Source: Ancylostoma caninum
Lineage: Eukaryota > Nematoda > Chromadorea > Rhabditida > Ancylostomatidae
DNA length: 64,000 bases
Direction: 5' to 3'
Assembly (NCBI GenBank): GCA_037903475.1
Contig: JBAJFG010000445.1
Location: 2,294,001 to 2,358,000, forward strand
Shown: piece after piece, positions 55,204 to 64,000 of the stretch
How positions within the stretch are numbered: the first letter of the stretch is position 1
Layout: each line of letters starts with the position of its first letter
Notes under the pieces: generated by a model
Seen by the model: the letters and a program-made list of their open reading frames with translations, nothing else
Databases searched by the model: none
What the model was told of the DNA's origin: nothing
Translations under genes and position numbers: made by a program

Positions 55204-58200
55204 TGAACTTGGAGTTGTTGGTATCCGCACTCATTTAAACTTCATTAGAAGCCCATTTTCCTTTTAGGTAGAGGAACACCTAAATCGATAGACTCTGAAG
55301 TGGATCGGACTGCGATTACCATCGAAGCGCCTAGAGCTACGATGTTTTTGCCAGCAATCATTAGCTAGAATCATCAAGTGCATGTAAAACGCTTCGATGT
55401 CCGATCTCCTTCTCAGATCGTCGGAGGACATAATAGCACTTTTAGTGCAGCGAGATGTTCCACACGAACCGGACTACCCAGTGGGTCAGCTGCCAGTCCG
55501 TTAGAGGTCTTAAACTGTTCCACCTAACCCACAACGGGTAAGCCATCCAATGGCGAGCGGTCTTTTAATACATATGAGTAGCGATGTTACAAAGGAAGTC
55601 AAATTTTGTAGCTAATAATAGAAACCAGCTAAACTCACTCGCTTTGCATGGAATGTCGCTAGTTTTGTTGTCGGAAATGGCTGCCATCACTGTAGAAAAA
55701 GAGGTAATTGGCCCACATTCCCTCTATTCACGAAAGAAGTGCGCTGCACCAAGAAACGCTTAGTTGAAGTAGCTGTGGAGGACTGATGCTACTGGAACAG
55801 CCCGCGATTTCTTCCATGTTGATGGTCGCAGTGTTGCTCGCTCGAAGATCAGTAAGACCACCTTCTAAATAAGCAGTCTAGATATTAGGGAACATAAAAG
55901 AATGAAATACAACTAATCAAAGAACAATCCTCCAAGCAAACATCATGGTGGCTCAAAATCATGTTGCTGCATTTTAAAGAAACAAAGTAAAGGGCTGACA
56001 AGTACGTATGCTAGCCTTGTCGGAAAGAGTTTATCCTGGCGCCGTGTTCTTCTGTGTGCCAGAAAGAGGTCGAAATTTCACACCAGTAGTCCCTTCCACT
56101 CCCTCTCTTTTGCTCCTCTCCTCCGTATCCCCTCACAACCCTGGAGTAAAAGCACATACTCTTCCAGAGTATTCATTCAAAAAACTTTACACTGTTGAAA
56201 TTATGAAAAAATAAAAAGGAAGGAGAACTCAACTCATGCACAGTACCGTTATACGTACAAGGCGTGTTATACTAACACATATGTTATATTGATATGTTTC
56301 GTTTTGTTTATACATAAGCTGAGAATAATGCTCAGAAGTTCCCCGCCCCTACCACTTAAGTAATGTCGGCAAGCATCAGCAAAGGAGGAAAGTTCTAGGG
56401 TAAGTACAGGGGTATCAAAAAGTTTCCGACCTGAACCACTTGCAGATTAGCTACCGTAGTGAAATTTCAAATGAAATAAATGTACATCTCTCGAGGACCA
56501 AAACACTCTTCAACTTACCATTTTATCTGACTTACTCAACTTTAAAAGAGTTTTTATCATCCGAATTTGGACACCGAAAGTAGACTCTTTTTAGTTATTT
56601 CTTTTGTTCCGCTGAAATGCCGTTTCAGATTTGCTCACGGATTCCAGTAGCTGGTCCCTAGACCCCGTCCCGGAACTGGCTGAATTAGCGAAATGCATTC
56701 ACACTGTCGTGAAGCAATACAAGAAGGATGTCTCATTGAAGAGCCTGAATTCCATGGTTGAATTTCTGCAGCAATTTTCCTCGGTCCATTACCGAAAGGT
56801 TTGGAACGAAGTAGCGTGTTGTAATTATCTACTTCATTGGGGTTTACGTACAGGTTGTTAGGTGACACGACCTTTCTATGTCACACAGAAATTTGGCCAA
56901 GACGCTTTCACTCCCGGCTCCGTATCGCACTGGTCTCAGAGATCTGCCTGTCCTGACCCATTACTGCGCGCTTGAGACTTCCAATCTTGGCAGTGAATTC
57001 GCCACTTACGGGCAGTCGCGATTCCACAGAACGTCTTTTTCGCTTTCACGGATACCTCCAGAAATCTTCTTTGAATATTCAACTGAAATTTTTTTGTTGA
57101 ACGGTGAAACGGTTTAAGAGACTCGATGTTCTGCGAAGGTTAGAATTATTAGTGGGTTGCCTAGAAAATTTCCAAAGGAAGTTTTGAATAGCTTAGTTCC
57201 TTGCACACTTTCTGCTCCTGAAGATGATGCTCAATAATTTTTTCTACAGCGGCAGTAATCTGCCTTCGTCTTATATCTGCTCGTTGATCAGAGGTCGCTC
57301 CGTTGCCGACCGCCTGTCACTCCACTAAATACATTGAGTTCCAAAATTTTATCTGCGAATGCTAGAAGACTTCCTCTTTGTTAAGAATTTCGGGGCGGAT
57401 TTAGATTTTGTCCCATGAAGTTCATTTACGAAACAAAAATTCGCTTCTCGTCGGAAACGCATTTTTTGAGCGATAACCATACCTTGGCTTGAATAAAACG
57501 TTCCTATTTCTGGGAGGTCTAGCGAAATCTCATGAAATTTTGCAAACAAAGATAAAAGGCCTCACCCTACATGATGCTGCCAAAACTGCATACAAATATG
57601 GAACAGGCGAGCGAAGGCCAGAAACTTTTTAATTCCTCTGTTTACAGTCGTCGCCGTAGAATCTGAAAATTTTCGCGGGATTTGCAGGATTTTTGTATAA
57701 CTTCTTTGAGAACGGGTCAGTTTCTAGAAGGAAAATGCTGCGATATTCAGAGCGATGTTCTGCACACGGTTGCACAAAAATCAGGGCTGATTTCGAGTGG
57801 CTGTCACCAAATACGTGGATAAATTCGTTAATTACCTTGACTTTACACATTGTCTAGGGTCAACGGCAGAAAATTCCAAAAAAAAATGACTAGCAGCAAT
57901 GCGGGCAGATTAAAAAAAACTCAAAGTTGGGGTAACTGAACCAAATTGTATCTATTTGTTTAATTACCGCACTTGCATAGTTTGTGCTGAAATCAGAGGA
58001 AAAGAGTCCATCGGTGGCACAAAAATGTAACAACACTCGCAAAAAAGACCAACACAAGTACGGAACAAGGGGGTTACAACTGTTTACAGCTGACAGTATA
58101 GAACCACGTCAAATTTCTGGGATTATTTGAAAAACACATTATTTGACATTACTTATCCACTATTTGTAGTGGTGGCCAACGTATTTCATATAATGTGGTT

Positions 58201-58671
58201 GGTTGAGCAGCCGAAGACTCTTTTGTAAGGGATGCTTGAGGGTGGAAGGTGGACTAATACCTCTATACAACTCTTCCATAGCTGTTTTTTTTCTTCAAAA
58301 TTTAATGTGGAATTATTGCATGTGGCGTTGAGCTCATTTTGTTTACCAACGCGTGATCGATACTAAGCGAATGCAGGAGTTCATGAGAAAACCATTCGTT
58401 TTTCCTCAGTCTCTCACAAATCCCAAGTCGTCCGCCTCTTCTCTGATATCCCACAAAAATTCAATTTTTTCATGAAAAAGGCAGCTGAACGGTGGTGAGG
58501 TCTGAATAGGTTGAGTCACAGTTCTATTCTCAAGGCTGAACGTTGAATTAGTAGTTTTCTTAGAGACGATTTTCTTTAATCCTCTCTTTTCTTCTGTACT
58601 GGCTTCTGTGCTCCCATAACTTCAAATGACTTTTCTGAATGCGGCACACATTTGAGGTAAAATGAGTAAGC

Positions 58672-58690
58672 AAATAAATAAATAAATAAA
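58672..58690. repeat. (AAAT)n microsatellite
   Basis: About four and a half AAAT units. It follows 'tgaggtaaaatgagtaagc' and may be the 3' tail of an old non-LTR insertion; no coding part is recognised upstream. Confidence 0.6.
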
Positions 58691-60124
58691 TCACATTAGA
58701 ATGTCGCTGCCCGTTCGGTACATCGCCTGTTAATGAAGCGTCTGAATCGTGTAGCTATGAGCCGGCTTAATGGCGCAATGATGTTTCGTTCCAGAATGTT
58801 GTCCATGGCTTCTGGCAGCTCTGTCACATTGCTTATGATCCCCTTCAGTGAACCTTTATGGCAATGGGGCAGGCACATTAATGGCGAAAGAAATTCAGAA
58901 CGAGTTGATTTCCTCACCACAGGCCTTACCATAGATCGAGTGAAGGCTGGTTACCTCCACATTGTGATCACTAAGTGATTTTCTTTCTTGGAGAAGTAAT
59001 ATCCCAACAGATGATCTGACTTGGATGTCGCAGATTTACCAGGAGAGCCTGAAGTCGTTTATACTACTCTGACTCCGTTGATGTGTCACTTAGCGATTCG
59101 AAAGTTCAGGGGAAGAGACTAACTCACTCTCCCCCAGTGCTTTACATTTTGCGAATTGACTAGGATACAGCTGGTCTCATTGAATCGTACTATGGAAAGT
59201 AGCGAATCCTGATGAACTATGGACTTGCGCCATCAAATCACTTATAGCAAGATGGGAATGATCAGAATAAGTTTGCTACACTGATCCCGAGTCTCTTTTT
59301 CCTCTCACGCCGCGGTCTTCGTTGTGCCCCATTCCAGCTTATCCAACACGGCCAAATTAGGCTTACGAGGTTTCTTCCGCTGAAATTTCTCGTGAGCCTA
59401 TCTGAATGTAATCGCGTTTCGAAGATTTTGATCAATTCGAGATAATTGATTAGTTCAAATCAGTTTTTGTGGATGTTTCTTATGTTAGCAGAATACAGCT
59501 CGGAACCCTAATCTGGCTGTGGTATACTCAGCCATATCTCGATGGCTCTTCATAGGGACGGACAGCAGACATGGGGCAAGCAGATATGCATGACTTACAA
59601 GAGATTAGCGTCACAAACTACATCTCACTGTACATATTCCGTTACGAATGAATGTGTCTTTCGAGTATTCTATTAAGTACCAATTGAAACAGCTGTGGAC
59701 TCAAGCGTAGTCTTCTCTAGGTTTCAAGCACAAAACCGATATTGTTGAGCTGGGCGTCAAAAATGGAAGGCTATCTAGGCTGAAAAAAGTCCAAAAAGTG
59801 GGAAATGTGGAGTGACGAAAAACGCTGTATGACTTGACATGACTGAGTCAGGGCTAAATTTCTGAGACAATAAGAAGCCACTAGATGCCTGCGTGGCACC
59901 AGAATTCTAAAAGTATCCGGTATTCTGAGTTTGCAAGTTTCGCGGACGCGGAGTTAGGCGACGAGCTGTCTTGCGTTTAAAGAAAAGATGCTTGAAGAAT
60001 CTCAAATGTCAAGAATTATCCGGAACATTGCGAAAACAACTGTGACTCACGGTTAACCTCGGACGAGCTGTTATCGAGTTCGCTTTGCGAGTCTTCCCAC
60101 ATGATCACCGCGCCAATCTACAGG

Positions 60125-60192
60125 GAACTCCAAATGTACGCAGACAAGAGCCGCGCTGCGGTCCCGACTCTTGTCTGCGTACATCTGGAGTT
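60125..60192. repeat. Hairpin with 25-base arms
   Basis: 'aactccaaatgtacgcagac' onward (60126-60150) pairs with the inverse ending 'catctggagtt' (60168-60192) with one mismatch; the loop is 'ccgcgctgcggtcccga'. The motif 'tacagggaactccaa' just before it recurs near 8531. Confidence 0.65.
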
Positions 60193-60418
60193 TCATATAC
60201 AAATGTTGATCCCCTCCGCGCACTTTGCGAACGCGAGGGCTTTCCAAGCTCTTTCACATTTGAGAGACAATGTTTTCTTACGTAAGCGGTGAATTCTTGC
60301 AGATCATCCACAATCGGGTAACAGTTACAACTTCTATCTTTAAAAGCACATCAAGATTGGAGATCGAGAACGAGGGATTTCACGGCACGTGTTTTCGAGC
60401 CACACGATGAAGCATCAG

Positions 60419-61324
60419 TTAAAGGCAGCACTCACGGAAATTTTTGGCTTGAAAGTTTTGCGGTATATCGGGGTTTTTAAGGACGATGAACTCATTGACA
60501 ACGATGAAGTAGCGTGAAACACGCAAAAAAAAAAAACACAGAAAATGATGGCGGTATTTTGTGTGTGTCCACAGCGCGGACGAGTGTTCCGTGATGAGTC
60601 CCGCCACGGAACCCTGCAAATGGTACGAATTTCATGAACAAGCCTCCGCTGAACTACATACGCACACCCTGTCAACCGCGTTATTTAAAGGCAGCAGAGC
60701 TGAAATTCTCGACTCTGAGCTGAGCTGCGGGTGGTGAAGTACAGACTCAGCACATCATAAATGTGAAACGAACACAGACAATGATGGCTTACCTGCAGAG
60801 AAAATGGAACATTCGTCGCGAACACGCCTGGCCGTGTTCGTGCGCGGACGAGTTTTCCCCGGCGCGAAAGCCATTGCGGCGCGTGGTTTTGGCCGAGTCC
60901 CGCCATAAAACCCTATGAATTAAATGCATTTCGTTTTCCCTTTGCGCCAAACCACGCACCGCAATGGCTTTTGCGCCGGGGAAAACTCGTCCGCGCGCGA
61001 ACACGGCCAGGCGTATTCTCGACGAATGTTCCATTTTCTCTGCAGGTAAGCCATCATTGTCTGTGTTCGTTTCACATTTATGATGTGCTGAGTTTGTACT
61101 TCATCACCAACAGCTCAGCACGGAGTCGAGGACTTCAGCTCCTGCTGCCTTTAACGCGACGGAACGCTAATGTACATACGGAGCGGCAGATGTGTCCACG
61201 GCAGCATCTTCGCAGGTAGGCGCCCATTCAAGGTGTTCAACTTACTGTTGCGATTGTCCAGCGGCCAGCTACATGGTAAGTGACTCATTTCAGAGGTGAA
61301 AATCTGCGTGAGTGCTGCCTTTAA
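60419..61324. mobile_element. TTAA-flanked element interrupted by a second TTAA element
   Basis: The left end 'ttaaaggcagcactcacg' at 60419 and the right end, its exact inverse at 61324, agree for 18 bases, then diverge ('gaaattttt' against 'cagatttt'). Without the inner insert (60685-61155) it would be about 435 bases. Same family as 10407 and 37463. No coding capacity recognised. Confidence 0.8.
60685..61155. mobile_element. Nested palindromic (foldback) TTAA element of 471 bases
   Basis: Ends 'ttaaaggcagcagagctgaa' and the inverse of 'ttaaaggcagcaggagctga'. Arms of about 220 bases pair with more than 90 percent identity, including 'gcacatcataaatgtgaaac' and 'aaaatggaacattcgtcg', around a spacer near 60905-60945. 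Long minus-strand frames 60685-61034 and the plus frame 60971-61219 are mirror images of each other and not genes. Confidence 0.8.
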
Positions 61325-62771
61325 AGTAATTGTTGTGCGATTGCACAATGAATAAGGTTTATGATATCGCTAGTACCTTGTTGTACAATGTCATAATAAG
61401 TTCGACAGCTGTAAGAAGACTGCGGAACTACTCTTTCCATGAGGAGTTTTTCGATGCACAGATTGTCAAATATTACTTCATTGCTGATTTTTGAAGAAAT
61501 TTATAAGAACGACCGAAATTTTTGGGTTTCCATTCCCTACGTTTCATGTCGTTAAAGAACATAGGACTGCACCATCGGGAGTCATAAGGATTCATGCGAA
61601 TTTTTGCTATCAACCATTGGATAATTGACCACTCGGAAATGGTCCCGAATTTGGGTAACTGAGCCGAAATTGTGACCGTAAATCGATTTTTGGTCTGCCC
61701 TGCCCTTCATATCTGGAACCAGGAGTCGCGCTTGCTCCTACAGATAGTGCAGAACTTGCGCTATCAGGAGAGCACTCGCTTCCATTGGTGAAACTTTCCA
61801 TGGCAGAGAAACATTCCGAAACCGAGACGAAACCAAATTTGAGTGACCCGCTATTTCAGGTCGCGGCGACAACCCGAAGGAGAGCTGTCCTCTTTTCGTG
61901 GAAGATGTTGAAGGTTCAACAATACTAATCCTGGATGAAACTTGGACTGAGGTGTTGTAGCTTTGCAACAAGGGAATATTTTATTCGACGCAAAAACGCG
62001 CATTTCAAATTTCCCACCCTGATATGATATTACAACTATCTGTTATGTAGGTACGGTTAAATCCCAAACATCCAAAGTTGGAGGAACGACTCACTCACTC
62101 ACTTCAGGGACATTGAAGGCTAGCTTGGGTTTTGTGGTGAAATCAGGTGGTTAGTTTTGTTTTGGGGTAAAGAACCGCGTGTAGTCCCTCTCTACGTCCC
62201 GGCGTCCTCCCTTTGTATGTATGTTTTTAACAAAAATGAAAAATAAAAATTTTATGCATACCAAAAAGCGACTTGCACATCACGAATTAAAAGAATTAGA
62301 AGAATCGAATACTTCTTTCTAGCAAGCATTCCTTAAGAGAAGACGAGGTGGTATTCACAGTAGGGATGACTGATACACAGGTAGTAGCCAACAGCAGCAG
62401 CAGCCGACGATGTGGAAGAGCGAGAGACTTTCCATTGTTCATCCAGATTTTCTCCTTAATTCGAACAGTAGTGGTGGGATAAAAGAGGAACCATTTCACT
62501 CCATGAGCCTCACACCTTCCAGAAAAAATCTTGGCTGAAATATTGCATAGAAGGGTGTGTCAGATGAGGATACTGGCCTGCTGAACATGAATGTCACATC
62601 CATTTTGAAGATAACTGTAGGAAATTGAAGGTATGTGCCAAATGTTTGACGATCGCATGCGAAAAATTCTTGACATTTATGATCTTCGTATAAGAGTGCT
62701 CCTCGTTCCGCATGCCAAATAACACCACGTTTGGCAACAAAATTTTCCGACATTTCAGAGCCCGAAAATGG
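61325..62771. other. Intergenic region, nothing recognised
   Basis: No gene, RNA or repeat recognised. The minus frame 62296-62499 has a hydrophobic 'RRLLLLLATTCVSVIP' segment but no splice or promoter context. Confidence 0.4.
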
Positions 62772-62911
62772 CTAGGGGCGGAAGGGAATAACTTGATCAT
62801 CCAGGAAACCCACTCTAGACTTTAGGCTCTCCCTTTTCCCAGGCGCAGTGAAGCAGAACAGACGCAGGAAGCCACCGACAAGTCCTTCCAGAATGCCGGC
62901 AAAGTTCAAAC
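62772..62911 (-). CDS. Possible terminal exon of an unknown gene
   Basis: On the minus strand a pyrimidine-rich acceptor 'tttctcttctatacag' ends at 62912. The next 140 bases, in phase with two leading bases, encode 45 residues and a stop (TAG at 62774-62772): 'LNFAGILEGLVGGFLRLFCF', then 'TAPGKRESLKSRVGFLDDQV' and 'IPFRP'. The hydrophobic start, Lys/Arg patch and clean acceptor suggest coding sequence. No upstream exon or poly(A) signal was found, and I do not recognise the protein. Confidence 0.3.
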
Positions 62912-64000
62912 CTGTATAGAAGAGAAATACTCTTACAACTGAATACTATCTACTTATAACTAGCTTTTGTACAAATACGGAAACATAAACTGAAAAAAAA
63001 ACCTACAGCCTCGGTCTAGAGCAGAAAAGAAGTACATGGCGTTGTATGTGGATGTGGTAGGCAGAAGTGATGTGTCATGTGCATAGTTAATGTCCGCACC
63101 GTGCACTCAACCAGAAGAGGGTCAAGTGGGCCCCTCGGGTGGCGCCTGCGGATAGGTTGAGTACTTAGGGTAATACTCTCAGTCTCGTATACGTTGTCTT
63201 GGTCGAGAAAAACCGTTAGAGTTAGCTTCAGAAAAACATATGGAACCAAAGCACATTCTCTACTACACCAATGCGTGATGAACAGAAGACTTGTTTGGCA
63301 TGAGGGATGAGTCATAAATTTTTTAGATTTTCCTTCTGCTTTCCTTGAAATTCTTTACCCCGAGCACTCAATAAAATTAGATAACATATTCATCAATGAT
63401 GTCTCTCGATAAAATGAGGGGTTGTGCTGATTCTACGCTCGGAGAGGATGCCTTTTTCACTCAAAAAAAGGCAGCAAAAATGTGTCTTGACTATATTCGG
63501 TTCTGAATTTTCCGAGGTGAATTTGAAATACCTCAGCCATATGGATTAGAGCCATATAGATTTAGTGACAAAACTTCATATCTCAATCGATTTTTTTCCT
63601 AATTAAGTAGTTTGGGGAGCTGGCTCCATCTGCAAAAGAATTCTACAACGTTTTGATGCGGTACACATCAGAAATGCGACTTCCTTCTTATTCTGAGTCT
63701 CCGTGAACTATTTCTTCAGCTGTCAATCGGAAATCTCTAGTAATGCTGTGAATTAAACAAGCGAGGGTCAACAATGAACTAAAATGCAGGTCGGCAGGCT
63801 TTTTTCTGTTGCAGAACCGAGCACGGTACGGCCCGTCTTAGGCATTTGTTGTCATGTATGGGATTGCAATGGTTCCCCGTTCCCAGAACACCTAGTCTGC
63901 TGCTGATTCGACCGTATTTTTTTTAATTCACTGACGACCGCGGGTTCATCAGTGAGCTTGACCTTTTTTCACCTGGTTAAGTTTGGAAGGTCATTAAGCC
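62912..64000. other. Intergenic or intronic sequence to the window end
   Basis: No recognised gene. If the terminal exon at 62772-62911 is real, this would be its intron and upstream region; the minus frame 63016-63315 has no domain. Confidence 0.35.

Larger units (their letters stand above)
55210..60418. other. Intergenic region, nothing convincing
   Basis: About 5 kb with no recognised gene. Frames are short and mostly on opposite strands of the same bases. An (AAAT)n tract lies at 58672-58690 and a hairpin at 60125-60192. Confidence 0.45.

Noticed and set aside
57950..57980. Spliced-leader RNA-like 'gtttaattaccgcacttg'
   Set aside because: It only partly resembles the nematode SL1 start and lacks a donor site and downstream Sm-site structure.

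Overview
The window looks like chromosomal DNA of a nematode, most likely a clade V (strongylid or hookworm-like) parasite. Two complete cuticle collagen genes with the nematode layout carry short introns of 97 and 77 bases. The rest is mostly mobile DNA of types common in such genomes: Penelope-like, RTE, CR1/Jockey-like and Bel/Pao retroelements with an envelope-like gene, Tc1/mariner and hAT relics, and small TA- or TTAA-flanked elements. The species assignment is inference. No bacterial features, tRNA, rRNA or CRISPR were found.

Layout, left half. 0.14-1.9 kb and 4.96-5.93 kb are diverged minisatellite arrays in opposite orientation, bracketing a decayed Penelope-like element (2.9-4.64 kb, minus strand). 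5.9-12.4 kb is non-coding: inverted-repeat elements (5935-6330, 8753-9276), a pyrimidine tract (7.5-7.8 kb), a roughly 98/150-base minisatellite (10.83-11.58 kb) and an RTE 3' fragment (11.7-11.9 kb). 12.44-20.96 kb is a nearly full-length but broken Bel/Pao retrotransposon with gag, protease, RT, RNase H, integrase and envelope-like regions, interrupted by a TA-flanked palindrome at 18069-18324. 21.27-24.31 kb is an RTE-type non-LTR element whose 3' end runs into the same minisatellite family seen at 11 kb.

Middle. A second Penelope-like element (29.77 to 24.42 kb, minus strand) is split twice: by a Tc1-like transposase gene (28.2-29.2 kb) and by a 2.6-kb TA-flanked element (24922-27524) that carries a two-unit hairpin satellite (25082-26050). 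A second, partly deleted Bel/Pao copy (30.72-33.6 kb), gag-like relics (33.7-35.4 kb) and a hAT transposase tail (35.5-35.7 kb) follow. A mariner-like element (37266-39217) has a TTAA-flanked element nested in it (37463-38187).

Right half. This holds the only convincing host genes: two direct-repeat cuticle collagen genes (44592-45633 and 54082-55079), each with a TATA box, a shared upstream motif, one short intron and a poly(A) signal. They lie 9.5 kb apart with a CR1/Jockey-like LINE relic (48.9-49.85 kb) between them. The tail contains a nested pair of TTAA-flanked elements (60419-61324) and one possible terminal exon on the minus strand (62772-62911).

The collagens are secreted proteins that would trimerise and be cross-linked in the cuticle. 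Most other coding traces are transposon genes carrying frameshifts, stops or lost catalytic residues, so they are probably inactive. The most unusual structures are the satellite-bearing TA element inside the Penelope-like gene, the nested TTAA palindromes, and the signs of gene conversion between the collagens.
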